From Hymenobacter sp. BT188 (lineage in GTDB: Bacteria > Bacteroidota > Bacteroidia > Cytophagales > Hymenobacteraceae), in NCBI RefSeq assembly GCF_014333585.1, contig NZ_JACSCW010000003.1, positions 434,001 to 498,000 of the forward strand: DNA of 64,000 nt, in the 5' to 3' direction. How positions within the stretch are numbered: position 1 is the stretch's first letter; each line of letters begins with the position of its first letter. A program made the position numbers and the translations under genes. The notes under the pieces are model-generated. The model had not been told where the DNA came from and searched no databases. It saw only the letters and a list, made by a program, of their open reading frames with translations. Positions 8,431 through 17,501 of this stretch are shown here, one piece after another.

Positions 8431-9371
8431 ATACCGCACTTCTCGCTCAACGAGCTACGGTATTAGCATTCTACTCTCCCTATAATTTTTTGAGAGACGT
8501 AGTCTCTCATCAGCTTCAACAAGAGTTGTTTGGCGCAGGCAGAATAGCAAAGTTTGGGGTTGAGTCTTCACATGATACAATTTTCACCCACAAAGCAGGT
8601 CAGCTATTATACTCTGCATTACCTTGGGACTCTAACTTTTTCAGCACACCAACCTATCGACTTTTGACAGGGCTTTTCGAAGCAAAATGCCCCCCCGCAT
8701 CCCGAATAGAAGCTGTAAAGTCTTTTGAGGAAAGCTTGGCGGCGAGAGGTGATTACTATTGTTTTAGTGAAGTGCCGTGCGAAGATGTTGTAATGCTTCA
8801 AACATTAACCGCTAGCGGTTGGAGGCTTGTTGAAACAAGGCTGCTCTATTACAGGGATAATCTAGATGATTTTAATCACCCACGATATCCAGTGCGCATA
8901 GCTGGTCCAGAAGAAGAAGAACAAATCGCTCAAATATCGGCTTCGGCACGTAACGAGTATGATCGTTTTCATGCTGATCCTTGGTTTGGGGCATCTCGGG
9001 CTGATGCTTTTCTTGCTAAGTATGCTAGTGCTGCAGTGCAAGGATATTGCGATGCTGTGCTTGTCCCAAATGAACCCCATCTGCCGGTCGATTCATTTCT
9101 AGCAATCAGTGACCTGCAAGAAGATTCCGATGCATTGGGTGTTAAGCTATCTAGAATAGCACTTACGGCTGTCGGACCGCAAAATCGGGGCTGGCATGCA
9201 CGTCTGGTATCTGAAACTGTACATAGGGCTCGCACGAGGGGCGCAAAGGCAGTGTTAATGACTACTCAGTCTACAAATCGCGCTGTGTTTCGCACAAGTG
9301 AGAAACTGGGATTCAAATTAGGAGGGAGCAGCCACATATTGGCTTGTCATGGTAACTCATCTGTTAGATAA
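8418..9371 (+). CDS. GNAT N-acetyltransferase, WecD-like (sugar amine acetylation)
   Basis: 317 residues. The N-terminal half (ALPWDSNFFSTPTYRL, CFSEVPCEDVVMLQTL, LVETRLLYYRD) resembles the first domain of WecD/RffC, the dTDP-fucosamine acetyltransferase. DRFHADPWF and the C-terminal GNAT core (ISRIALTAVGPQNRGWHARL, acetyl-CoA-binding loop PQNRGW, then NRAVFRTSEKLGFK) complete the match. The likely reaction is acetyl-CoA-dependent N-acylation of a 4- or 3-amino-deoxysugar nucleotide. It overlaps the FdtA-like gene, but no aminotransferase lies between them; the only one in the locus is at 12598. Confidence 0.78.
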   Translation: MESVNTALLAQRATVLAFYSPYNFLRDVVSHQLQQELFGAGRIAKFGVESSHDTIFTHKAGQLLYSALPWDSNFFSTPTYRLLTGLFEAKCPPASRIEAVKSFEESLAARGDYYCFSEVPCEDVVMLQTLTASGWRLVETRLLYYRDNLDDFNHPRYPVRIAGPEEEEQIAQISASARNEYDRFHADPWFGASRADAFLAKYASAAVQGYCDAVLVPNEPHLPVDSFLAISDLQEDSDALGVKLSRIALTAVGPQNRGWHARLVSETVHRARTRGAKAVLMTTQSTNRAVFRTSEKLGFKLGGSSHILACHGNSSVR

Positions 9372-9391
9372 ATTCTCCTTTTAAATATCTG

Positions 9392-10330
9392 ATGCCTAAG
9401 CTTTCAGTTATTGTTCCTTGCTATTACAACGAGGAAAATATCCCCGTAACGGTAAGGGAGTTAGTTGCCAACGAAGCTCGTTTTCCCGATCAAGTTGAAT
9501 TTGAGTATGTATTCGTCGACGACGGTTCGCGGGATCAGACCTTAAAAGTTCTTCTATCAGCTCAGGCTCAATACCCAGACCGTATTCGAGTTGTGGAGTT
9601 GGTCGGAAATGTAGGTTCTTATAACGCAATAGTGGCTGGCATCGCGCATGCTACTGGCGACTGTATGGCCGTTATTACTGCCGATATGCAAGATCCTCCG
9701 GAGCTAATGGTCCAGATGTATGACTATTGGTTTAAGGGATTTAAACTGGTTATTGGTAATCGCCAAGATCGCGAGGAAACCGGATTGGCTAAGCGGTTCG
9801 CTGAAACATTTCATTGGTTAATGAAGCACCTAGCCTTAAGCAATATTCCTGATGGAGGCTTTGATTTTGTATTTTTTGATAAGCAAGTAGCCGACGAAGT
9901 AACCAAAATGCATGAGCGTAACAGCAATGTATTTTACTTAATGGTGTGGTTAGGTTACACTTATATAAATATTCCTTATGTGCGCCGTAAGCGTGAAATA
10001 GGCAAATCACGCTGGACAATACAGAAGAAAATAAAGCTATTTATTGATTCGCTACTTTCCTTCTCATATTTTCCAATCAGAGCTATTTCTGTAGTTGGAT
10101 TATTGTTAGGCTTAGTAGCGTTACTTTATGGTTTGTATGTTATCGGTTTAAACATATTTGCCCCCCAAGCACCAACAGGCTGGACAACATTGATGGTAGT
10201 TGTTTTATTCGTTTCAGCCTTCCAAATGATTGCACTCGGTGTAATAGGTGAATATGTCTGGCGTGGCATGGACGCCTCTCGCAATCGTCCGTTGTATGTA
10301 GTAAAAAATATTCATGATACTAACCGTTGA
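9392..10330 (+). CDS. GT2 glycosyltransferase, GtrB/DPM1-like, with two C-terminal membrane helices
   Basis: 312 residues. The GT-A domain has the VPCYYNEENIP start, the nucleotide-binding FVDDGSRDQT and the DxD-like ITADMQDPPELM. Two hydrophobic helices follow at about 230-290 (RAISVVGLLLGLVALLYGL and MVVVLFVSAFQMIALGVIG). The arrangement matches GtrB/ArnC/DPM1 enzymes, which transfer a sugar from a nucleotide donor to undecaprenyl phosphate at the inner membrane face. The product could feed a GT-C enzyme; the membrane protein encoded just downstream at 10397 is a candidate partner. Confidence 0.88.
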   Translation: MPKLSVIVPCYYNEENIPVTVRELVANEARFPDQVEFEYVFVDDGSRDQTLKVLLSAQAQYPDRIRVVELVGNVGSYNAIVAGIAHATGDCMAVITADMQDPPELMVQMYDYWFKGFKLVIGNRQDREETGLAKRFAETFHWLMKHLALSNIPDGGFDFVFFDKQVADEVTKMHERNSNVFYLMVWLGYTYINIPYVRRKREIGKSRWTIQKKIKLFIDSLLSFSYFPIRAISVVGLLLGLVALLYGLYVIGLNIFAPQAPTGWTTLMVVVLFVSAFQMIALGVIGEYVWRGMDASRNRPLYVVKNIHDTNR

Positions 10331-10396
10331 TAGTATCAGGAATTTATTGCCTGACAACCTGTACCTGTGAATTTTACCTAAATTTTACTTTTAGTA

Positions 10397-12358
10397 ATGT
10401 TGCTTCTCTTTGAACTGTTTTCTATTACAATTATCACCGTTATTGTTTGCTACTGTATTGGATTTAGCGTGTTTAAAATTTTAAACATAACGCCTCTTGA
10501 ATATTTTTTCTCTTTATTTTTATCATTAGTTATAGGTCTAAGTTGTATTGTAAGTGTATATGCTTTATTGTGTACTCATGGTAGTACTGTTCATGCTTTA
10601 ATGATTCCTCTGCTTTTTTTAATGGGGTATGGAATAAGAAAGAGAAATACTGTTTCCGATCATTTATTTATTAAATATGATCGTAGTAGTTTTTTTAGTA
10701 AGGAACTACTAATGCTGCTGGTTCTTAGTGCAGGCGTAGTTCTTGTTCAATATTCATTGCTGTACGATTTAGAGTCCGAATACCTACAAACTCCATTTCA
10801 AGATTATGTATATTATAGTCGTCTAACTCTCTCTTTGAGTTATTTAGGGGTTGAAACTAACGCATTAGAGGTAATGTATCCTCAATTCGTCACTGAACAA
10901 CCATACCATTATATGGAATTATGGCTCAACTCTTTACTAGTATCTATTACTAAATTGCCCTCTGTATGGGTATATTTTGTTAGTTCCTCAGCTGTATTTA
11001 TAACTATTATATGTGCTGGGTTTATGGCTATTTTTGCCCATTTCAAAATTAAGTATATATACATCTTTATCTTAAGCTTCTTGTTTTTATTTGTTACAGG
11101 AATGCGATGGTTGTTTTTGCAAGATTATTTATTTGTTCAAAATGGTGCCCTGTTGTCAAGTTTGATTCTGTGCTTAAATCCCAAATTGGCACCTATATAT
11201 GTATTCTTATTGCTTACAGCGCTATTGTTGTTAAATCGTTATTACCTTTTGGTGGGCTTCGCACTAGCATTATTGCCTATTGTATATATTTCTACAACTC
11301 CTGTTGCTGGATTCGCTTTAGTATCTTTAGTTGCTTATTTGAGTTTAAGCAAGAAAGTAACTATGACTGAATCATTTTATATGTTATTGCCAATGGCTGT
11401 AGTTTGTGTATATATTATATTGTTCTATACTTTGCAACCTGAGTCATATCAATTCCCGGATACTGGCCGAAATTTTGCACTTAAATCTATTATACCAGAG
11501 TTAAAAGAGATAAAAACTTTAATTAATATTACACTAGGGGTATTTGTAAATTATAGTATTTATTTTGGGGTTTATGGCTTGCTGTTTTCTTTGATTTGGT
11601 TGTTTCGTCGCACAAAGCAAGGATTTTCAAAGGTTATAGTTCCTGAAACTATATGGGTATGGTTTGGAGCATGCCTGTTCATGGCTGCGGCTATGAGAGC
11701 TTTCAGTACGCACTATCTCGATAGCTTTCAATTCTTTTCTAATACTATAGTTCCACTGACTCCTGTAGTTCTAGCTATATTGTTTGCCTATATTTTACAG
11801 CAGGCATCAAAGCAAATTTATGCCATTATAATAACTAGTCTAATTTTATTAATTGTTGTAAATTTTTCTGCTGTTGGAACAGGAAATACACGTTATTCAC
11901 CTGCTTTTATGCATCAAGTAGAAAAGGTAGCTCCATATATTGGCTCACGCGGAGGTTACGTGTTAGCAGATGAGGATTACGAAAATGCTTATATGCTATC
12001 TTCTGATTCGTATACTACTGGTAATTATATTTCAAATTTTAAAAACAACTACGCTTTTATGTCACTTTCCGCTCTTGATCCTGATAGTCTGATAACCGAT
12101 TCACGTTTTCAACGTGATTCGGCACAAGCTGAGCAGATAATAAGGAAATCGACTTTTTATCGCTTTGCTAAGTTTCAAGCATTGCATAATAGCAATTTGT
12201 CACTCGATAGTACTAAATATAAGTTTATTATTCATAGTAATATTGGTTTTATATGTGTATCTAAACGTGCAAAATTGCCTTTAATACTAAAATCCCTCGT
12301 TGATACATCTTATACAGATTCACTTTCTGGTGAGAAGCTCTTTGTATTAAAAAAATAG
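10397..12358 (+). CDS. Polytopic membrane protein with C-terminal soluble domain, possible GT-C or Wzy-like enzyme
   Basis: 653 residues, unrecognised. About 12 hydrophobic segments span residues 1-500, followed by a hydrophilic domain of about 150 residues (GGYVLADEDYENAYML, SLSALDPDSLITD). An acidic, aromatic loop lies after the third or fourth helix (FQDYVYYSRLTLSL). This overall layout resembles GT-C enzymes that use polyprenyl-phosphate sugars, and the preceding GtrB-like gene would supply such a donor. A polymerase role is the alternative. The gene is clearly more AT-rich than the genes before and after it, suggesting recent acquisition. Confidence 0.6.
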   Translation: MLLLFELFSITIITVIVCYCIGFSVFKILNITPLEYFFSLFLSLVIGLSCIVSVYALLCTHGSTVHALMIPLLFLMGYGIRKRNTVSDHLFIKYDRSSFFSKELLMLLVLSAGVVLVQYSLLYDLESEYLQTPFQDYVYYSRLTLSLSYLGVETNALEVMYPQFVTEQPYHYMELWLNSLLVSITKLPSVWVYFVSSSAVFITIICAGFMAIFAHFKIKYIYIFILSFLFLFVTGMRWLFLQDYLFVQNGALLSSLILCLNPKLAPIYVFLLLTALLLLNRYYLLVGFALALLPIVYISTTPVAGFALVSLVAYLSLSKKVTMTESFYMLLPMAVVCVYIILFYTLQPESYQFPDTGRNFALKSIIPELKEIKTLINITLGVFVNYSIYFGVYGLLFSLIWLFRRTKQGFSKVIVPETIWVWFGACLFMAAAMRAFSTHYLDSFQFFSNTIVPLTPVVLAILFAYILQQASKQIYAIIITSLILLIVVNFSAVGTGNTRYSPAFMHQVEKVAPYIGSRGGYVLADEDYENAYMLSSDSYTTGNYISNFKNNYAFMSLSALDPDSLITDSRFQRDSAQAEQIIRKSTFYRFAKFQALHNSNLSLDSTKYKFIIHSNIGFICVSKRAKLPLILKSLVDTSYTDSLSGEKLFVLKK

Positions 12359-12559
12359 ATAGAATGAGTAGCGTGTTTAAAGCTTGTTAAGGTTTTTTTA
12401 TCAGAAATATCTGCTTTTAACTTATAATAAGTTATTTTATTTAAGTCATGCTTAGAAATTCTATTGCTTGATTGCTGAAGTTGCATCTATCACGTACTAC
12501 TCAAAGATTTAATATTTTCCTCATTAGCTACTCTTTTTAGTACGAAGATGCATAATGCA

Positions 12560-12567
12560 TATCTTTG
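12560..12567 (+). promoter_or_regulatory. -7 box TATCTTTG upstream of the fdtB-like gene
   Basis: TATCTTTG matches TAnnTTTG and lies 30 bases before the ATG at 12598, in a 239-base AT-rich spacer. No clear -33 TTG is at the right distance. The spacer otherwise shows nothing recognisable. Confidence 0.5.
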
Positions 12568-12597
12568 TCCATTGAATAAGAACTTGCACCTTCCCTT

Positions 12598-13707
12598 ATG
12601 AATATTCCTTTTCTCTCTTTTGCTCCACAGCATGATCCTATTCGAGAAAATGTGCTAGCTGCTATTGCTGCTGTGTATGATAAGCAATGGTATGTTTTAG
12701 GAGATCAAGTAAAAGCATTTGAAGCTGCTTATGCTGATTTCAATCAAGTTAAACATTGCATAGGCGTTGCCAATGGACTTGATGCGCTACATTTAGCTTT
12801 GGAGGCATTGAACGTTGGCCCTGATGATGAAGTGCTCGTACCTAGCAATACCTATATCGCTACTTGGCTGGCTATATCCTATGTGGGAGCTACTCCAGTA
12901 CCAGTTGAGCCAAGCTTGAGCACCTATAACATTGACCCTACGAAAATAGAGGCTGCTATCACACCTCGAACCAAGGGTATTATGCCTGTACATCTCTACG
13001 GTCAAGCTTGTGAGATGGGACCAATTATGGAGATAGCCCAGCGTCATGGTCTTTGGGTGGTAGAAGATAATGCACAAGCACAAGGAGCTACGTGGCAAGG
13101 GGGTATTACTGGTAGCTTTGGTGATGTAAACGGTACGAGCTTCTATCCAGGTAAAAACCTTGGCGCTCTTGGCGATGCTGGGGCCATTACTACTAATGAT
13201 GCCGAGCTGGGGGGCAAAATACGTACACTACGTAATTACGGATCTCAGAAAAAGTACTACAACGAAGTGATAGGGTATAACTCTCGGCTAGATGAGTTAC
13301 AAGCTGCTGTTTTAAGCGTTAAACTACCGCATCTCATAGAGTGGACACAGCAGCGTCAAGCAGTAGCTGCCCTGTATGATCAGCACTTGAAGGGTTTAGG
13401 TGACCTGATTCTTCCGCTCGTAGCTCAGGGAGCGACACATGTATATCATCTTTACGTTGTGCGTAGCAAACATCGAGAGGCTCTGCAGCAGCACTTGCAG
13501 GAACAAGGTGTTGGGACACTTATTCATTATCCAGTTCCTCCACATTTGCAGCAAGCCTACGCACATATGAGTATCCCGGAGGGCACTTATCCTATTGCTG
13601 AGGAGTTAGCACACACCGCACTGAGTTTACCCATGTGGCCTGGAATGCAAGAGAAAGAAGTAATTGCAGTCGCCGCTGCTGTGCGCAACTTTTTTGAGAG
13701 AGCATAA
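12598..13707 (+). CDS. fdtB: DegT/DnrJ/EryC1 sugar aminotransferase, FdtB-like
   Basis: 369 residues, type I-fold PLP enzyme. Family motifs: [13 protein letters not shown] at the N-terminus, [36 protein letters not shown], and the PLP lysine in [16 protein letters not shown] (Lys about 186). The family transaminates keto-sugar nucleotides with glutamate. The next two genes encode an FdtA-like ketoisomerase and a left-handed beta-helix acetyltransferase. Together they match the route to dTDP-3-acetamido-3,6-dideoxyhexose (Fuc3NAc or Qui3NAc). The upstream enzymes RmlA and RmlB are not in the window. Confidence 0.9.
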   Translation: MNIPFLSFAPQHDPIRENVLAAIAAVYDKQWYVLGDQVKAFEAAYADFNQVKHCIGVANGLDALHLALEALNVGPDDEVLVPSNTYIATWLAISYVGATPVPVEPSLSTYNIDPTKIEAAITPRTKGIMPVHLYGQACEMGPIMEIAQRHGLWVVEDNAQAQGATWQGGITGSFGDVNGTSFYPGKNLGALGDAGAITTNDAELGGKIRTLRNYGSQKKYYNEVIGYNSRLDELQAAVLSVKLPHLIEWTQQRQAVAALYDQHLKGLGDLILPLVAQGATHVYHLYVVRSKHREALQQHLQEQGVGTLIHYPVPPHLQQAYAHMSIPEGTYPIAEELAHTALSLPMWPGMQEKEVIAVAAAVRNFFERA

Positions 13708-13742
13708 GCATCTTGTCTCTCATATAAATTAGTACTGTCTTT

Positions 13743-14153
13743 ATGCCCACTCCGTCACTAATTGATTTTTCAAAAATAGGCTCCCCTAGTCTAGGCTATA
13801 TCTCGGTGGCTCAAAACAGTAAGCTACCATTTGAAATTAAAAGAGTTTACTGGACATATTTCACTCCCGATTCCGTTATCCGAGGTCATCATGCTCACCA
13901 CGAGCTGGAGCAAATCATTTTCGCTACTAGTGGTCGAATTGAGTTTACACTTGAGGATATATATGGGGAGAAGCAGCATTTTGTGCTTGATTCGCCAAAT
14001 AGGGGCTTATATGTTCCTCGTCTATACTGGCGAACTATTAAGTTCTCACACAATGCTGTTCTATTGTGCTTGGCTTCGATGGAGTACAGCGAAGATGATT
14101 ATATCCGAGACTTTGATGAATTCAAGCAGTTAGCAGCTGATCAAAACAAGTAA
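13743..14153 (+). CDS. fdtA: WxcM/FdtA-like sugar 3,4-ketoisomerase (copy 2)
   Basis: 136-residue cupin, clearly paralogous to the protein at 8026: KRVYWTYFTPDSVIRGHHAH, LEQIIFATSGRIEF, GLYVPRLYWRTIKFS and the C-terminal YSEDDYIRDFDEF. It probably isomerises dTDP-4-keto-6-deoxyglucose to the 3-keto form used by the aminotransferase encoded just upstream. The stereochemistry at C4 (galacto or gluco) cannot be read from sequence. It is nine bases from the next acyltransferase gene, consistent with an fdtB-fdtA-fdtC operon. Confidence 0.87.
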   Translation: MPTPSLIDFSKIGSPSLGYISVAQNSKLPFEIKRVYWTYFTPDSVIRGHHAHHELEQIIFATSGRIEFTLEDIYGEKQHFVLDSPNRGLYVPRLYWRTIKFSHNAVLLCLASMEYSEDDYIRDFDEFKQLAADQNK

Positions 14154-14161
14154 TTTGACTG

Positions 14162-14746
14162 ATGACAGAGGGTACAGGAGGCTATTACAAACATCCGCAT
14201 TCATTGGTTGAGACCAATCAAATAGGAGCAGGTACGACGATTTGGGCCTTTGTGCATATTTTACCTGACGTTATAATAGGCGAGAACTGCAATATCTGTG
14301 ACCACTGCTTTGTCGAGGGAGGAGTGAAGATTGGAAATAATGTCACCCTTAAATGTGGTATATACCTCTGGAATGGGGTTACATTGCATGATAATGTGTT
14401 TCTAGGACCTAATGTGGTGTTTACTAATGACTTGCGCCCGCGAAGCCGGCAGCATGATTACACGCTCACAGAGACGCATGTTCATTTTGGTGCCTCGGTA
14501 GGCGCTAATTCCACAGTGCTAGCTGGAGTACGTATTGGGCGTTTTGCTATGAGTGGGGTCGGGGCAGTCATTACCCGCGATGTGAAGGATTACGCATTAG
14601 TCTATGGGAATCCGGCCCGCCAGCACGGTTGGGTAGACGAAAGAGGTGATAAGCTAGTAGCAGATGGCCCAGGGCAGTGGCGCTCCAATAGCGGAGTTCT
14701 TTTTATTGAGGGGGATAATGGTCTCACTAGAAAAGTTGATAAGTAA
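14162..14746 (+). CDS. fdtC: Left-handed beta-helix N-acetyltransferase, FdtC/QdtC-like
   Basis: 194 residues of hexapeptide repeats (IGAGTTIWAFVHILPDVIIG, IGENCNICDHCFVEGGVKIG, IGNNVTLKCGIYLWNGVTL). An extended loop contains FTNDLRPRSRQHDYTLTETH, followed by the coil end YALVYGNPARQHGWVDERG. This order is typical of trimeric 3-N-acetyltransferases acting on dTDP-3-amino-3,6-dideoxyhexose with acetyl-CoA. The position after the aminotransferase and ketoisomerase genes supports the assignment. WlbB/WbpD-like enzymes acting on UDP-sugars have a similar fold and remain an alternative. Confidence 0.87.
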   Translation: MTEGTGGYYKHPHSLVETNQIGAGTTIWAFVHILPDVIIGENCNICDHCFVEGGVKIGNNVTLKCGIYLWNGVTLHDNVFLGPNVVFTNDLRPRSRQHDYTLTETHVHFGASVGANSTVLAGVRIGRFAMSGVGAVITRDVKDYALVYGNPARQHGWVDERGDKLVADGPGQWRSNSGVLFIEGDNGLTRKVDK

Positions 14747-14791
14747 TGAGGCTGTTATAAACGTGCCTAACGACTATCAACATTTGTTTTT

Positions 14792-15748
14792 ATGACTACA
14801 ACTCCTCTTGTAAGCATTGGTGTCGCTTCTTTCAATAACTCACCATACATTCGAGAGACACTCGATAGTATTCGAGCATTAGATTATCCTCAAGTTGAGT
14901 TGATTATTATCGATGATTTGTCAACTGATGATTCTGTATCAGTTATAGAAAAATGGTTGCTTGAGCACACTGATTTCAACGCCCGCTTAATTCGCCATAC
15001 TCAAAATCAAGGTGTCTGTCGGGTATGTAACCGCTTTATTGAGGAGTCGAGGGGTAAATACCTCTGCTTAATTGGGTCAGACGATAATTACCTGCCTGAC
15101 AAGCTAACTGTTCAGGTTATGATGTTGGAAGCTGCTCCGCCCGATGTAGGTGTTGTGTTTAGTGACGTGAGCAAGATAGATTCGGCTGGCAACATAATTG
15201 TGCCCTCCGTGTACGCTACTGGTCAGATATCGCCTTCTTCAGGCGATGTCTGGTTATCAATGTTGCGTACCAACTTCATTGGAGCCATGACTACACTGGT
15301 GCGTCGGAGCTGTTTTGAAGTGGTAGGTCCATACGATGAGTCGTTGGCTTATGAGGACTGGGATATGTGGATACGCTTAGCACGTAAATTTCACTTCATA
15401 TACCAACCCCAGGTAACCGCTCATTATCGAATCCATGGTTCTTCTGCCATGTTCCGTCGCCGGGCTCAGATAGCAGAAACTAATTTGCGAATAGTTAGCA
15501 AGCATTTGGGGGTAAGTGCTGAAGGTGACGCTATCATTCACGAACACATTGCAGCTTTTTCTGAACAGCTCTATTTGTTGGGTGGGGAAAATAGGGTATA
15601 CTGGCTACAACAGCGCTGGCGTCAGAAAAGGGACTTGCGGGGATTAGCCCTACTGACACTGGCTCGGATGGGCGTGTCGGCCCAGCATGTAGCACGGACT
15701 TACGATTTGATAAAAAGAGTGAGAGGCACAGAAACTATTGCCGGGTAA
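14792..15748 (+). CDS. GT2 glycosyltransferase
   Basis: 318 residues. GT-A fold motifs: SIGVASFNNSPYIRETLDSI at the N-terminus, IIDDLSTDDS for the nucleotide, the DxD-type GSDDNYLPDKL (about 105) and a downstream catalytic-type YEDWDMWIRLARKF (about 190). It is a soluble, inverting-type family expected to work at the cytoplasmic face of the inner membrane. Donor and acceptor are unknown. It is the last gene of the fdtBAC-like group, before a 412-base stretch with no convincing gene. Confidence 0.88.
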   Translation: MTTTPLVSIGVASFNNSPYIRETLDSIRALDYPQVELIIIDDLSTDDSVSVIEKWLLEHTDFNARLIRHTQNQGVCRVCNRFIEESRGKYLCLIGSDDNYLPDKLTVQVMMLEAAPPDVGVVFSDVSKIDSAGNIIVPSVYATGQISPSSGDVWLSMLRTNFIGAMTTLVRRSCFEVVGPYDESLAYEDWDMWIRLARKFHFIYQPQVTAHYRIHGSSAMFRRRAQIAETNLRIVSKHLGVSAEGDAIIHEHIAAFSEQLYLLGGENRVYWLQQRWRQKRDLRGLALLTLARMGVSAQHVARTYDLIKRVRGTETIAG

Positions 15749-16160
15749 GGATATATCTCTTAAGGAGCGAAATTCTTAATGCCTTTGTTCGATAAATATC
15801 AATTGGGGCTTCGAATACTTGGCCGTGCTAACCATTTTGGGGACAGATGGTTGTTTTAGCGTAACGTTGAGCTTTTTTCAAGTGGATTTAGCTTGCGAAC
15901 AGCCGCTGTTCTGAGTAGTGCCATAAGCAACACAGCACCAGTCACGATTGTAGGCACTCAAATTGCAGCAATTTGCTTAAGAAAAAGCATCACAGGAGTT
16001 GAGTACAGCGCTAAGATGAAACTGAGCTCAAATATCAGTAGGATGATACTCAATTCTGAACGGCATTTGCTCTTAAAAGGCAAAATATGCGAAATCAGTA
16101 CTTTTATCTAAGGTGTGATTCGTTTCGAAAGTCAATGTGCTAATTTATAAGTTCTAGTTA
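15749..16160. other. 412-base gap with short reading-frame remnants
   Basis: No convincing gene. On the + strand an ATG at 15779 opens 26 codons ending at 15859. On the minus strand, about 16106-15845, one frame encodes hydrophobic stretches (ELSIILLIFELSFILALYS, then after one stop TIVTGAVLLMALLRTAAV), which looks like a decayed membrane-protein fragment. A 72-codon + ORF at 15893 has no signal or domain. The stretch may be a deletion or rearrangement scar. Confidence 0.4.
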
Positions 16161-17357
16161 ATGCCAACTATTAGAGGAGTTCGCTACCGCTTATCGCAAG
16201 TATTACACGATACAGCCGACCAACTCTTTATGCCTCCCGGTGGCGGTTCCATTCGGAATATTGGCCAAGACCATTTGGGGTCCTCAGCCAAACGTGCGCT
16301 TATTGTGTATGTAATGCACGTTATTCCATATTATGTGACGGGAAAGATTGACAGCGCGCCCATGCTTAATGAACACTCAATGTACTGGGAAACCGTAGAA
16401 ATGGTGCGTCAGTTGAATGAGCGGGGATATGTTGTGGATTTTTATGATGTAGCCTGCCCTGAACCCATTGATTGGGATATATATGAGGTAGCATTTGTTC
16501 AGAGCGACCGCTTGGCTGAATGCCCGCCAGCTGCCCGGGTCAAAAAAGTATTTTATTGCACTGAGAACTATTGGGCCTTTCAAAATCTGGCTGAGTTAAA
16601 TCGATTACGTGAGTTTCACCGTCGGACTGGTATCTGGGCTCGGCCTGAACGCCAGACACGAGTTAGCTTCTCCGATGAGCACGCCGACGTGATGACGCTC
16701 TATGGTACTCCATTTCAACAACAGCTCTACGACCCACGACCTGAGCGGCATTACTTAAATATTTCCGTAGCTAAACAACCCGTAGCAGTACCCAAAAGAA
16801 TTGCCTCTGCCCGTACTAACTTTCTGTGGCTAGGCAGCGGGGGGGCTATTTTGAAAGGATTGGATCTGACGGTGGAAGCATTTGCCCGCATGCCCGAAGC
16901 TCACCTGTACATAGCAGGAAATATTGAGCGGGAAACGCGGCTTTGGGCCTGGCTAAAAGGTATGCTCAGCCGGCACCCAAACCTTCATTATCTAGGGTGG
17001 GTTGATGTCGCTTCTACGTCCTTTGCTAAAGTGGCGAACAACTGCATCGGTCAAGTGTACCCAAGCGCATCGGAGGGAGGGGGAGGGTCGGTTGCTCAAC
17101 TCTTACATTTTGGGCTAATTCCAGTAGTAACGCAGACTGCAACCGTCTGGGGGGCATTCATAGGCTTCGAAATCGAGTCGCAGGAGCCTAGTGTTATTAT
17201 AACGAGCATCCGGGAGCATGTACGGACGTTATTGGCTATGCCTGATACAGAACTGCTCAAGCGTTCGGAGGAGGCTCGCGAATTTGCAGCACAGAAGCAT
17301 ACCCGCCCTGCGTACGCCGCTAGCTTTGCGGCCTTGCTCGACCGGTTAGCGTTGTAG
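16161..17357 (+). CDS. Putative glycosyltransferase, GT4-like (GT-B)
   Basis: 398 residues. The C-terminal half has a GT-B donor-site layout: RTNFLWLGSGGAILKGLDL, then AHLYIAGNIERE, HYLGWVDVAS and QVYPSASEGGGGSVAQLLHF, followed by GLIPVVTQTATVW. The N-terminal half has YVMHVIPYYVTGKID and a second Rossmann-like region. The usual E-x7-E retaining motif is not obvious; GGGG replaces the expected segment, so the subfamily may be unusual. It lies after the 412-base gap and 144 bases before the STELLO-like gene. Substrate unknown. Confidence 0.7.
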   Translation: MPTIRGVRYRLSQVLHDTADQLFMPPGGGSIRNIGQDHLGSSAKRALIVYVMHVIPYYVTGKIDSAPMLNEHSMYWETVEMVRQLNERGYVVDFYDVACPEPIDWDIYEVAFVQSDRLAECPPAARVKKVFYCTENYWAFQNLAELNRLREFHRRTGIWARPERQTRVSFSDEHADVMTLYGTPFQQQLYDPRPERHYLNISVAKQPVAVPKRIASARTNFLWLGSGGAILKGLDLTVEAFARMPEAHLYIAGNIERETRLWAWLKGMLSRHPNLHYLGWVDVASTSFAKVANNCIGQVYPSASEGGGGSVAQLLHFGLIPVVTQTATVWGAFIGFEIESQEPSVIITSIREHVRTLLAMPDTELLKRSEEAREFAAQKHTRPAYAASFAALLDRLAL

Positions 17358-17501
17358 CGTAAGGTTGGGTGAATGGTAGGTAGGCAAAAAGCTCGTACCT
17401 TCGCGCCGCCAAATTAATGGCATTGGTGTATTGCGTGTGTTGATGGCGTTCGTTTTAGATGCTGTCCCTTGCGCATTTCCATTCTACCTCACTTACAGCG
17501 T

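Noticed and set aside
15893..16111. 72-codon + strand ORF
   Set aside because: No domain, no upstream signal, and the opposite strand looks more protein-like, so it is probably a shadow frame.
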